Shown: in pieces, positions 8,304 through 17,194 of the stretch
Layout of the letters: each line of letters opens with the position of its first letter
How positions within the stretch are numbered: the stretch's first letter is position 1
Assembly: GCA_944320765.1 (NCBI GenBank)
Contig: CALUIS010000007.1
Coordinates: 1 to 64,000 of the forward strand
Origin: an uncultured Paraprevotella sp.
Lineage (GTDB): Bacteria > Bacteroidota > Bacteroidia > Bacteroidales > Bacteroidaceae
Direction: 5' to 3'
Length of the DNA stretch: 64,000 bases
Position numbers and translations under genes: made by a program
The notes under the pieces: model-generated
Seen by the model: only the letters and a program-made list of their open reading frames with translations
What the model was told of the DNA's origin: nothing
Databases searched by the model: none

Positions 8304-8605
8304 CAAGTAGATTCACCTAATACACTCTAAGGTCTCAATTTATCATATAGTTAATGAAAAAGCACCTATTTTCATATTATATGATATGTTGGGGCTTAAT
8401 ATTTTCAGTTAGTCACACGAAAAGAATTCTTGCTTGTCAAAGGACAGCAGTGTTATGATAGATTTGTGCAAAAATAGTGAGTTCATTTTATATTTCCGAG
8501 AATACTCGCCAATGAGCCATATCATCAACTGCATTTAGAGAATTGTTTTTTAAATGAAACACAAAAGAAATATGGCGGCAAGATGCTTCCCTATCGTTTT
8601 TTTGC
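8304..8605. other. Intergenic region at the island/core boundary
   Basis: About 300 AT-rich bases separate the phosphoesterase pair from the core thiE-like gene. I find no open frame, tRNA, direct repeat matching the left end, or strong hairpin. It marks the point where composition shifts to the GC-richer chromosomal average. Confidence 0.5.
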
Positions 8606-8613
8606 TAACTTTG
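8606..8613 (+). promoter_or_regulatory. Promoter of thiE-like/prs
   Basis: TAACTTTG matches TAnnTTTG. The ThiE-like gene begins 25 bases further on, and prs follows it after a short gap. Confidence 0.65.
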
Positions 8614-8637
8614 CAATACAATTAGTGATATCCACCC

Positions 8638-9246
8638 ATGAAACTGATCATCCTGACACCTCCGGACTTTTTTGTGGAGGAAGACAAGATACTCTCGGCT
8701 TTGTTTGAAGAAGGCTTGGACTTGCTTCATTTACGGAAGCCTGGCACAGAACCCGTCTATTCCGAACGGCTGTTGACCTTATTGCCGGAAAGCCATCTCA
8801 ATCAAATCGTCGTACATGACCACTTCTACCTGAAAGAAGAATTCAGTCTCAGAGGTATACATCTGAACAGCAGGAATCCGGCCCCCCCCCTCGGGTATAA
8901 GGGACATCTCAGCAAATCTTTCCACAACATGGACGACCTGAAAGCCGAAAAGAAAAACTTCAACTACGTTTTTCTCAGTCCCATCTTCGACAGCATCTCC
9001 AAGTCCGACTACACTTCGGCCTTCGAGATAAATGCCCTCAAGGAAGCGGCCGCGAAAGGTATCATCGACAAGAAAGTCATGGCACTTGGGGGAATCACCA
9101 CGGAAAATATCGCCTTGGTAAAAGACTTGGGATTCGGCGGCGTTGTGATATTGGGAGACTTGTGGAACAGATTCAACATCCATTCCACCTTGGATTACAA
9201 AGAACTGATTAACCACTTCCGCAAACTGCGGAAAGTCGCCGATTGA
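8638..9246 (+). CDS. ThiE/TenI-like thiamine phosphate synthase family protein
   Basis: A 202-residue TIM-barrel protein. LLHLRKP (about 30-36), a conserved HDHFYLKEE stretch, SPIFDSISKSDY (the phosphate-side loop) and ALGGI (about 158-162) match the ThiE/TenI family, which joins pyrimidine and thiazole phosphates or, in TenI, isomerises the thiazole. It is shorter than most catalytic ThiE and is not beside other thi genes, so it may be a TenI-like paralogue or a salvage enzyme. A run of nine C at 8882-8890 lies in frame and could slip. It is 36 bases upstream of prs and may be cotranscribed. Confidence 0.75.
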   Translation: MKLIILTPPDFFVEEDKILSALFEEGLDLLHLRKPGTEPVYSERLLTLLPESHLNQIVVHDHFYLKEEFSLRGIHLNSRNPAPPLGYKGHLSKSFHNMDDLKAEKKNFNYVFLSPIFDSISKSDYTSAFEINALKEAAAKGIIDKKVMALGGITTENIALVKDLGFGGVVILGDLWNRFNIHSTLDYKELINHFRKLRKVAD

Positions 9247-9282
9247 TACAGATTACCTTTAAAATTAATACGTTATAGAGAA

Positions 9283-10221
9283 ATGAGTGCGAATAATTCA
9301 TTTATGGTCTTTTCCGGAACCAAATCCAAATATTTGGCCGAAAAGATTTGTTCCAGCTTAGGTTGCCCACTCGGCAAACTGGTCATCACCCATTTTGCCG
9401 ACGGGGAGTTCTCGGTATCGTACGAAGAGTCCATCCGCGGACGGGATGTATTCTTGGTGCAATCCACATTTCCAAATTCCGACAACCTGATGGAACTGTT
9501 GCTGATGATTGATGCGGCCAAACGTGCATCGGCTAGAAGCATCATTGCCGTAATCCCCTATTTCGGATGGGCACGGCAGGACCGGAAAGACAAGCCACGT
9601 GTATCCATCGGCGCCAAACTGGTGGCCGACATGCTGAGCGTGGCAGGTATAGACCGGCTGATAACCATGGACCTTCATGCCGACCAGGAACAAGGGTTCT
9701 TCGATGTACCGGTAGACCACTTGTATGCATCCAGCGTGCTGTTGCCTTACATCAAATCCCTTAACCTCAAGAATATCGTCATCGCCGCACCGGACGTAGG
9801 CGGTTCCAAACGTGCCAGCACGTATTCCAAATATCTTGAATGCCCGCTGGTGTTGTGCAACAAGACCCGCCGGAAGCCGAACGAAGTGGCAGACATCCAA
9901 ATCATCGGGGATGTCAAGGGAGCCAACGTGATTCTGGTGGATGACATGGTTGACACGGCCGGCACCATCACCAAGGCCGCCAATATGATGAAAGAAAAAG
10001 GAGCGCTCTCCGTACGTGCCGTAGCCACCCACTGCATCATGTCCGGTCCGGCATCGGAACGTGTACAAGACTCCGCATTGGAAGAAATAGTGTTCACTGA
10101 CAGCATCCCTTACTCCAACCGTTGTGCGAAGGTAAAGCAGATCAGCATTGCCGATATCCTGGCGGAAACCATCCGTAGGGTGGAGAACGACGAGTCAATC
10201 AGTTCGCAATATTTGATTTAA
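9283..10221 (+). CDS. prs: Ribose-phosphate pyrophosphokinase (PRPP synthetase)
   Basis: A 312-residue class I PRPP synthetase, the normal family length. It converts ribose 5-phosphate and ATP to PRPP for purine, pyrimidine, histidine, NAD and tryptophan synthesis. The N-terminal FADGE motif, the pyrophosphate-transfer signature DLHADQEQGFFD (around residue 127) and the PRPP-binding loop VDDMVDTAGT (around 220) are intact. It is cytoplasmic. It may share the promoter of the ThiE-like gene and is closed by a clear intrinsic terminator at 10240-10284. Confidence 0.97.
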   Translation: MSANNSFMVFSGTKSKYLAEKICSSLGCPLGKLVITHFADGEFSVSYEESIRGRDVFLVQSTFPNSDNLMELLLMIDAAKRASARSIIAVIPYFGWARQDRKDKPRVSIGAKLVADMLSVAGIDRLITMDLHADQEQGFFDVPVDHLYASSVLLPYIKSLNLKNIVIAAPDVGGSKRASTYSKYLECPLVLCNKTRRKPNEVADIQIIGDVKGANVILVDDMVDTAGTITKAANMMKEKGALSVRAVATHCIMSGPASERVQDSALEEIVFTDSIPYSNRCAKVKQISIADILAETIRRVENDESISSQYLI

Positions 10222-10239
10222 CCCATTAAAATTACCCAT

Positions 10240-10284
10240 AAAAGGCCGTCAGGATTCCGAGAGGAACTTCTGAATGGCCTTTTT
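10240..10284 (+). terminator. Intrinsic terminator after prs
   Basis: AAAAGGCC pairs with GGCCTTTTT, with the inner TCAG/CTGA part extending the stem across one mismatch; a T tract follows at once. Confidence 0.75.
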
Positions 10285-10299
10285 CAAACAACATCCATT

Positions 10300-11400
10300 A
10301 TGAAAACAAAAATGTGGTTCGCAATCGGCCTGTTGGGCTTGTTCGCCTCTTGTACCTCCAACACTTGCAAAATTGAGGGTACTGTCCAAAACGCACAAGA
10401 CGGAGATACACTGTTCATGGCCCGGATGACGAACGGAAAGTTCGTACCTTCGGACACTATCGTCCTCCAAAACGGAAAATTCAGTCTGCAGGAAAAATGC
10501 GACTCGACTGTCATCGCCAGCTATTTCTATCACAACAAGCAAAACGACGAAGTGTACAGCAACATCTTCTTCATGGAGAAAGGCAACGTGCAGCTGACCA
10601 TCGGACCGGACGGGAAGGCCATCGGAACGGAAAGTAACGACATCTACCAAAGTTTGTCCGACTCTGTATTTGCCATACACCAACAGATGAACGCCCTCTA
10701 TTCCCAACACATCCCGACCGATGCAGACGAGAATTTCACTCCAGACTCGCTGACCGAACAGAAACTCGTGGAGCTGGACCAGAAGGCCAACCAAATCCTA
10801 AAGAGCCACGTGGAGAAATATATCGCAACCCCCTGCGGCTACTTCCTGCTGTTGTCTTGCTACGATATGTTCGAACCGGCCCAGATAGTCGAACTGGCCG
10901 GACAAGTTCCCGCACAATACAAAAACGACACCGCTTTGAGATTCCTCATGGAAGAAGCACAGAAAAGCGGAAAGACCGCCAACGGGACTTCATTCATAGA
11001 CGTCATCATTCCATCCATCGACGGCGGGGAACTCAAGCTCTCGAATATCGTCAAGCAAAACAAGCTGACATTGGTAGATTGCTGGGCCAGCTGGTGCGGT
11101 CCATGCCGCGCCGAGATGCCGCATGTCGTGGAATTGTACGCAAAATATCATGAGAAAGGGTTGGAAATCGTAGGCATCTCCTTCGACGAGGAAGAGGAAG
11201 CATGGAAGGAAGCCGTCAAGGAAATGAACATGACGTGGCCTCAAGGCTCTGAGCTACAGTCTTGGGACAATGTCATGACACAGCTATACAACGTGACATC
11301 CATCCCCTACACCATCCTGATTGACCAAAACGGCACAATCGTCGCCCAACAACTCAGAGGACATGAGTTGGAAGAGGCAGTGAAAGAACATTTGGAATAA
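10300..11400 (+). CDS. TlpA-family thioredoxin-fold lipoprotein with DUF4369-like N-terminus
   Basis: A 366-residue envelope protein. The N-terminus is a lipoprotein signal with the lipobox LFASC (Cys17-18 region). Residues about 25-120 resemble DUF4369, then a helical spacer, then a TlpA/AhpC-type thioredoxin domain with WCGPC at 265-269 and a cis-proline loop SIPYT near 342. Members of this architecture are periplasmic or membrane-attached thiol-disulfide oxidoreductases in Bacteroidota. It follows the prs terminator, so it has its own expression signal, which I did not pin down, and ends before a bidirectional terminator at 11455. Substrate is unknown. Confidence 0.9.
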   Translation: MKTKMWFAIGLLGLFASCTSNTCKIEGTVQNAQDGDTLFMARMTNGKFVPSDTIVLQNGKFSLQEKCDSTVIASYFYHNKQNDEVYSNIFFMEKGNVQLTIGPDGKAIGTESNDIYQSLSDSVFAIHQQMNALYSQHIPTDADENFTPDSLTEQKLVELDQKANQILKSHVEKYIATPCGYFLLLSCYDMFEPAQIVELAGQVPAQYKNDTALRFLMEEAQKSGKTANGTSFIDVIIPSIDGGELKLSNIVKQNKLTLVDCWASWCGPCRAEMPHVVELYAKYHEKGLEIVGISFDEEEEAWKEAVKEMNMTWPQGSELQSWDNVMTQLYNVTSIPYTILIDQNGTIVAQQLRGHELEEAVKEHLE

Positions 11401-11454
11401 AAAAGGCTGTTGACAAGGCGTTCCTTATATCCACAATTCCTTCATTTAACACCA

Positions 11455-11493
11455 AAAGACTCCCGGAAGCCCTCAAAACTTCCGGGAGTCTTT
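11455..11493. terminator. Bidirectional terminator between TlpA gene and glgP
   Basis: A perfect 15-base stem, AAAGACTCCCGGAAG (11455-11469) with CTTCCGGGAGTCTTT (11479-11493), has A/T tails on both sides and stands between convergent genes. Confidence 0.9.
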
Positions 11494-11523
11494 CTAATCT
11501 TTGCACAAGAACGGATTCCTGAA

Positions 11524-14088
11524 TCAATTAAACCACTTCACATAGCAGAAGTCCTGACGGTGAGGCAGGTCCTTATTCTGCGGGAACATACGGTAGGAAA
11601 CCTTGAAGCTTCCGGCGTTGTTGATGGAATGTACCACCTCAAAGGTATACAAGTCGCCCTCGCGCTTCACTACTTTCAACGGCTCAACCGAATACACATG
11701 GTCCTGACCGTCCGCATCCGTGTGCAAGGTCACCAGTTCAATGCCGATGGCATCATCCAGGCCCTTCTCGTCCACCACGATACGGATGGTGTAGTCCTTA
11801 CCGCTTTCTATCGTCCCGTTCACCAGGTCATCGCACTTGTCGGCTGACACAATCTGAATCTGGTCCCACTTGGAAGCCACCAATTCCTTCCAAGCCGCAA
11901 TTTCCTTGGCCTTGGCATAATTGTCGGCGGCCAGTTCCTTGAAGCGGGCGGCCTCCTTGTTATAGAACTTGCTGTAATAGTCATCCAACTGGCGCTTCAT
12001 CGTATAGTGAGGTGCGATGTGGGCGATGGAGTTTTTGATAGTCTTGACCCAACCTGCGGAATAGCCCTTGCTGTTGCGGGCATAATACAGCGGCAGAATC
12101 TCGTTCTCCAACAGGCTGTAAATCGTGGCTGCATCCAATTGGTCTTGATAAGCCTGATTGTCATACGTGCGTTTCTCGGTCAAAGCCCATCCCGCACCTT
12201 CACGATAGCCTTCGAGCCACCATCCGTCAAGTACGGACAAATTCAGCACGCCGTTCATCTCGGCCTTCTCGCCAGACGTACCGCTGGCCTCCAACGGACG
12301 GGTCGGCGTGTTCATCCAGATGTCCACGCCACTCACGAGACGACGGGCCAGTTGCATATCATAGTTCTCCAGGAAAATGATTTTGCCCAAGAATTCCGGA
12401 CGCTGTGAAATCTCATAAATCTTTTTAATCAAGCCCTGGCCGGCACCGTCGGCCGGATGCGCCTTTCCGGTATAGAGGAACTGTACGGGATAGTGCGGGT
12501 TGTTGACAATCTTGGCCAAACGGTCAAGATCCGTGAACAACAGATGCGCACGCTTGTAAGTGGCGAAGCGACGGCCGAAACCAATCAGCAAGGCATTCGG
12601 GTTAATCTTGTCCATCAAGGAGATGACACGCGAAGGATCTCCCTGATTCTTCAGCCAGCTGTCACGGAATTTCTCGCGGATATAGTGAATCAGCTTTGTC
12701 TTCAACTCCATGCGGGTTTTCCAGATTTCCTCGTCCGACACGTCGTAGATAGCTTCCCAGATGCTCTCATTGCTCTGGTCGTTCATGAAGTTCTTGTCAA
12801 AATGCCGGCGGTAGAGTCTCTGCCAGGAAGTAGAAGCCCAAGTCGGGAAATGCACACCGTTCGTGACATAGCCCACGTGACTCTCTTCGGGGAAATATCC
12901 CTTCCAGATATTGGCGAACATCTTCTGCGACACCTTACCGTGCAACCAGCTCACACCATTCACCTCCTGACAAGTGTTGCAGGCGAAAGTAGACATGCAG
13001 AAACGCTCCGAATGGTCTTCCGGATTCTGACGGCCCATGCCAATCAACTCATCCCAGGAAATTCCCAAAGCCGGTGCATAACCGCTCATATACTTGCTGA
13101 ACAAGCCTTCGTCGAAATAGTCGTGACCGGCGGGAACGGGGGTATGCACGGTGTACAGAGAAGAGGCACGCACCAGTTCCAAAGCCTGGTTAAAGGTCAG
13201 ACCTTCCTGTACATAATCCAACAAACGCTGGATGTTGCACAACGCGGCATGACCCTCATTGCAATGATAAATGTCCTTATGGATACCCAGCTTTTTCAAT
13301 GTCAGCACACCGCCGATACCCAGAAGGATTTCCTGCTTCAGACGGTTTTCCCAGTCGCCGCCATAAAGTGTATGCGTGATGGGCGCGTCGAACTGAGAGT
13401 TCATCCCGTTGTCCGTATCCAGAAGATACAACTTGATACGGCCCACGTTCACCCGCCATACGGAAACGTAAACCTTATAGTTCAGATAAGGCACCTCCAC
13501 GATCAAAGGGTTCCCGTTCTCGTCCAACTGGCGTTCCAGCGGCAGGCTTCCGAAATTCTGCGCCTCATAGTTGGCAATCTGCTGGCCGTCCATAGACAAG
13601 GTCTGCGTGAAGTAACCATAACGGTAAAGGAATCCCACGGCACACATATCCACATTGCTGTCAGAGGCCTCCTTCAGGTAATCTCCGGCCAGCACGCCCA
13701 GTCCACCCGAATAAATCTTCAATACGTGGCTCAAGCCATATTCCATACAGAAATAGGCCACGGACGGACGGCTCTTGTCCGGCTCCACATCCATATATTC
13801 ACGGAAAGCGGCATACACATCATTCATTTTGCGAACGACAGCGGAATCCTTTGCCAACGCCTCCATCTTTTCATAACTGAGACGCTCCAGCAGCAACACC
13901 GGATTCTGCCCCACCTTCTCATACAAGTCTTCGTCCAAACTACGGAACAGCATACGTGCGTCATGATTCCATGCCCACCACATATTACGGGCCAATTCTT
14001 CAAGCTTGTCAAGCTCTTTAGGAATCCTTGACTTTACATTCACTTGCTTCCAATTAGCTCCATTTGAACAACTCGCCTTAATTTTCAT
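11524..14088 (-). CDS. glgP: Alpha-glucan (glycogen) phosphorylase
   Basis: The 854-residue product is a GT35 alpha-glucan phosphorylase of the shorter Bacteroidota/thermophile type with an N-terminal DUF3417-like segment ([12 protein letters not shown] near 35). It releases glucose 1-phosphate from glycogen ends using pyridoxal phosphate. Visible family motifs include [18 protein letters not shown] (around 125), the [17 protein letters not shown] segment (around 540) and [14 protein letters not shown] (around 605). It is cytoplasmic. The gene follows the glycogen synthase gene by 43 bases on the same strand, so synthesis and breakdown enzymes appear to be one operon under the promoter at 15820. 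Confidence 0.95.
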   Translation of the reverse strand: MKIKASCSNGANWKQVNVKSRIPKELDKLEELARNMWWAWNHDARMLFRSLDEDLYEKVGQNPVLLLERLSYEKMEALAKDSAVVRKMNDVYAAFREYMDVEPDKSRPSVAYFCMEYGLSHVLKIYSGGLGVLAGDYLKEASDSNVDMCAVGFLYRYGYFTQTLSMDGQQIANYEAQNFGSLPLERQLDENGNPLIVEVPYLNYKVYVSVWRVNVGRIKLYLLDTDNGMNSQFDAPITHTLYGGDWENRLKQEILLGIGGVLTLKKLGIHKDIYHCNEGHAALCNIQRLLDYVQEGLTFNQALELVRASSLYTVHTPVPAGHDYFDEGLFSKYMSGYAPALGISWDELIGMGRQNPEDHSERFCMSTFACNTCQEVNGVSWLHGKVSQKMFANIWKGYFPEESHVGYVTNGVHFPTWASTSWQRLYRRHFDKNFMNDQSNESIWEAIYDVSDEEIWKTRMELKTKLIHYIREKFRDSWLKNQGDPSRVISLMDKINPNALLIGFGRRFATYKRAHLLFTDLDRLAKIVNNPHYPVQFLYTGKAHPADGAGQGLIKKIYEISQRPEFLGKIIFLENYDMQLARRLVSGVDIWMNTPTRPLEASGTSGEKAEMNGVLNLSVLDGWWLEGYREGAGWALTEKRTYDNQAYQDQLDAATIYSLLENEILPLYYARNSKGYSAGWVKTIKNSIAHIAPHYTMKRQLDDYYSKFYNKEAARFKELAADNYAKAKEIAAWKELVASKWDQIQIVSADKCDDLVNGTIESGKDYTIRIVVDEKGLDDAIGIELVTLHTDADGQDHVYSVEPLKVVKREGDLYTFEVVHSINNAGSFKVSYRMFPQNKDLPHRQDFCYVKWFN

Positions 14089-14131
14089 ATACTATTTAAA
14101 TTAAATTAAAAATATGATTCCATTCTCTCTT

Positions 14132-15796
14132 TCACTCTCCCCTGCGTTCCCTTGCCTTGCGCAAGGCGAAGTCATAGGCTTTATCATAATATTGAATGAA
14201 ATTCTTCCACAATGCCTGGTCGGAAATACGGGCGGCATTCGCACGGACTGCCTCAACCTGCTCCGGCGTGAACGAGGCGTAAGACGCGATGGAATCCTTT
14301 ATCGCGTCGGCCACTTCCGAGTGGTTATAGTCCGTCCGGCGTACGACCTGCACGCCGTCGGCCAGCTCCCCTTCCTTGCCCAGCAACTGGTTCACCCACA
14401 TGCCAAAGCCTGACAGGTTGGTCGTGATGCAAGGCACATGGAACGCCACGCTCTCCAACGGGGTATACCCCCACGGCTCATAATAGGACGCATATACCGT
14501 GAGGTCCATTCCAATCAGGATGTCATAATACGGCATGTTGAAAATGCCGTCGTTACCATCCAGATAACAAGGCACTGAGATTACTTTCACCTTATCTTCC
14601 GGACGGTTCCACATATTATACCGTTTCAGATAATCAATCAGTTGGTCGTGCGTCATCTCATGCAGCCAATGGGTCAGCAAGGGCCATTCCAAAGGCGTAT
14701 CATACTTCTTGCCCGAGGCCAGCCGTTCCTTCAGGTCCTCCCGCGCACAACTCACCCAACCCGGCACCTGCACGAAAGCCAGCACCTGCCGGTTCAGGTC
14801 CTTGTTCCGCAAAGAGCGGTTCAAGGCCTCCACATACAAGTCAATGCCTTTGTTACGGAACTCATACCGCCCGCTCGTGGAGATAATCATCACGTCGTCA
14901 TCGAACTCCATCCCCAACAAGGCCCCGGCCACCTCGCGCATCTTCTCGCGCGCCTTTTTCCTCTTACGGGCAAACTGTGCCTTCGACGGCACGAAGTCCT
15001 TCTCGAAGCCGTTCGGCAAGACCACGTCCGCCGGCTTGTCCAAAAGCTCGGCACACTCACGGTTCGTCACCTCGCTTACCGTCGTGAAACAGTCCACGTG
15101 ATGCGCCGTCTCGCGCTCGATGGAATGCTTGGACTGCACATTCAGTTCTTCTGCCATCTGGTTGCCGTTGTATGCGAATAGGTATTCGTATAACGGCTTA
15201 TGGTTTCCGGCGATGGACCGCCCGATGGTCGTGGCATGGGTCGTGAATATCGTCGCGATTTCGGGGACATGCTTCTGAATATACAAAGCCCCCAGTCCGG
15301 TCATCCATTCGTGGGCCTGATAAACGACATTTTCACATTTCCCTCTCAGGCAATAATTATAATAACTCTCAACCACCAGCCCTGCCGCATACGAAAACAT
15401 GGAAGCCTCGTCATAGTCTCCGTACGCATGAAGGGAATCCACGCCGAAATCCTCCCACAGACTTGTGTAAATATCGTTCTTTATAGCATAATAAGGCTGG
15501 AAATCCACCAATACCGCGATAGGTTGCCCGGGAATGTCCCATCTCCCGACCCTGACATGCAGATGGTCCTGCTCCGCTTTTTCGCGCCATGCGGCCAACA
15601 ATTCCGAATCCTCGCGAAAAAGCGGGTTCTTCTTGTCACGCCATACGTCCGGCCCTATGAACATCACGTCGTCTCCTAATTTATCTTTCATGGTCTTAGC
15701 ACGTGTGGAAAGCACTGTATATATACCGCCTACTTTATTACACACTTCCCAGCTAGCTTCAAAAATGAAATTAGGAACATACTCTTCTTTATTCAT
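14132..15796 (-). CDS. Glycogen synthase, GT3-like
   Basis: A 554-residue glycosyltransferase with the N-terminal FEASWEVCNKVGGIYTVLS signature that marks the eukaryote-like GT3 glycogen synthases found across Bacteroidota, distinct from bacterial GT5 GlgA. The C-terminal half has the GT-B nucleotide-sugar site, including a YYEPWGYTPLES acidic loop (around 455-466). It elongates alpha-1,4-glucan in the cytoplasm, probably from UDP- or ADP-glucose; the donor cannot be read from sequence. It is the first gene of the two-gene glycogen operon. Confidence 0.93.
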   Translation of the reverse strand: MNKEEYVPNFIFEASWEVCNKVGGIYTVLSTRAKTMKDKLGDDVMFIGPDVWRDKKNPLFREDSELLAAWREKAEQDHLHVRVGRWDIPGQPIAVLVDFQPYYAIKNDIYTSLWEDFGVDSLHAYGDYDEASMFSYAAGLVVESYYNYCLRGKCENVVYQAHEWMTGLGALYIQKHVPEIATIFTTHATTIGRSIAGNHKPLYEYLFAYNGNQMAEELNVQSKHSIERETAHHVDCFTTVSEVTNRECAELLDKPADVVLPNGFEKDFVPSKAQFARKRKKAREKMREVAGALLGMEFDDDVMIISTSGRYEFRNKGIDLYVEALNRSLRNKDLNRQVLAFVQVPGWVSCAREDLKERLASGKKYDTPLEWPLLTHWLHEMTHDQLIDYLKRYNMWNRPEDKVKVISVPCYLDGNDGIFNMPYYDILIGMDLTVYASYYEPWGYTPLESVAFHVPCITTNLSGFGMWVNQLLGKEGELADGVQVVRRTDYNHSEVADAIKDSIASYASFTPEQVEAVRANAARISDQALWKNFIQYYDKAYDFALRKARERRGE

Positions 15797-15819
15797 TTCT
15801 AACTTTTTATAAGACGGCG

Positions 15820-15827
15820 CAAAGTTA
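15820..15827 (-). promoter_or_regulatory. Promoter of the glycogen operon
   Basis: TAACTTTG on the minus strand matches TAnnTTTG, with a TTTG about 13 bases further upstream. It gives a leader of about 20 bases before the synthase ATG. Confidence 0.7.
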
Positions 15828-16014
15828 CAAAAACCGTAGCAAATACAAAAGGAAATGGACTGTTATTAAACATGTTTCATCAAGAAAAAATTCTTCGGGT
15901 TCCTTTCTCTTGCATCGTGAGGACCACTTATTAAAGATAATTATTCCCAAAAAAGATTAAGAGGCTTGAGGCATCCCCCGACATACGCTATCTTTAAACC
16001 AAACTTTTTTGGAC

Positions 16015-16431
16015 ATGACGAAGAAACACATTATCACCTCTCTGGCCTGCCTCTCTGCCGTTTGGGCCGGAGCGCAAAGGCCATTCAAGTGCAGCCTCTA
16101 CGACCTGGAGAACAAAATCAACCTTCATATAGACTTGTATGAAGAAAGCATCAACGTACCGGGAATGGAAATGTTCGGCCCCATGAACGGATACATGAAC
16201 GGAAATGTCTATGGCATCTGGATGGTGACTTCCTGCAAGGTGGAGGACGAAAAGACGGCCACGCTCAGGCTGTCCAACGACCTGGGGTCGGAAACCCAGC
16301 AAGTCCGGCTGACCGTGGAAAACGACTCCACCTATCAGTTCGAGCAGGAAGACGGGGCTGTCATCAAAAAGGTGGTGAACCGCAAGCTGGTCAAGATTCC
16401 TAAGAAACTGACATTCATACGACAAAAATAG
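16015..16431 (+). CDS. Small secreted protein of unknown function
   Basis: A 138-residue protein with an N-terminal signal peptide (TKKHIITSLACLSAVWAGA-Q) and a predicted signal peptidase I site near residue 21. The mature part is small, beta-rich in character and has no cysteines apart from two, with no motif I recognise. The ATG at 16015 gives the better signal peptide than the TTG two codons earlier. An imperfect -7 element (TATCTTTA) precedes it. Neighbours are unrelated and the next gene is convergent. Confidence 0.6.
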   Translation: MTKKHIITSLACLSAVWAGAQRPFKCSLYDLENKINLHIDLYEESINVPGMEMFGPMNGYMNGNVYGIWMVTSCKVEDEKTATLRLSNDLGSETQQVRLTVENDSTYQFEQEDGAVIKKVVNRKLVKIPKKLTFIRQK

Positions 16432-16520
16432 CCTCTTGCGAGAAAATGGAAAAGGGACGCGCCGCACATCCATTCGTGTCCGACACGCCCCACCCTTGTT
16501 TTCCACTATAAACCAAGCAG

Positions 16521-17183
16521 CTACTTCCGCTTGAATTGGAAGCCTAATTGCATCCCGTCATATCCGCCCGCCAGTTTGCTGACCAGTCCCAACGTACTGT
16601 TGGAAGTCATGCTAGTGATGTCCGTGAAAAACTCCAGCAGTTTATCGGCCTTGAACGTAATTTGGATATTGTCGCTCTTCACCGCCACATTGGCCGTCAC
16701 CGGACGGCTTTGCAACAGCAAACTCTTGCGGCGCATGGACAATTCGTTCCCGTCCACCTTGTAATATCCATCCATCGTCTTGGAGCCGATTTTCATCTGA
16801 TAAGTGGAATCCCCGTCAAAACTCAGCTCCACCTTTCCGGCCTCAAATCCGATTTTCGACAAATAGGTCTGCAACGTACCTTCCAGCTTATTGGCGATGA
16901 AACTGCCTCCCGCCTTGTTGAGCAAGTTGGAGGACTCGAACACCACCGCCGGACTTTCGTAAACCCATTCCCCCTTCAGGCTGGAGTTGTCCACGCTGGC
17001 CGTCCCAATCAGGTTCTGGAACAAGGATACCAATCCGCCCGCTTTCTGTTCCGTCTCTGTTTGCCCGGCAGAGTTGCCGCCCCCCAGCACACCTTTCAAC
17101 AAATTACCCAACTGAGCCTGTGCGTTCATGCTAAACACCATGAACAAGCCCGCCAACATCCATTTCAAATTCAACTTTTTCAT
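16521..17183 (-). CDS. DUF4923-family secreted protein
   Basis: A 220-residue protein with a signal peptide ending MNAQA-Q, a short Gly-rich segment (LLKGVLGGG) and then a domain matching my recollection of DUF4923, a Bacteroidales family of periplasmic or outer-membrane-associated proteins with lipocalin-like properties. Features are LKGEWVYESPAVVFES and a repeating pattern of beta strands with ST/Y-rich turns. No catalytic residues are apparent. It lies 11 bases downstream of the M6 protease gene on the same strand, so the two are probably cotranscribed. Confidence 0.75.
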   Translation of the reverse strand: MKKLNLKWMLAGLFMVFSMNAQAQLGNLLKGVLGGGNSAGQTETEQKAGGLVSLFQNLIGTASVDNSSLKGEWVYESPAVVFESSNLLNKAGGSFIANKLEGTLQTYLSKIGFEAGKVELSFDGDSTYQMKIGSKTMDGYYKVDGNELSMRRKSLLLQSRPVTANVAVKSDNIQITFKADKLLEFFTDITSMTSNSTLGLVSKLAGGYDGMQLGFQFKRK

Positions 17184-17194
17184 GTCTTTATGAT

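Noticed and set aside
8304..8605. Attachment site or tRNA at the island boundary
   Set aside because: No tRNA-like fold, and no direct repeat matched the left part of the window.
12457..14031. Long plus-strand frame opposite glgP
   Set aside because: A shadow of glgP codon bias on the opposite strand, with no recognisable domain.
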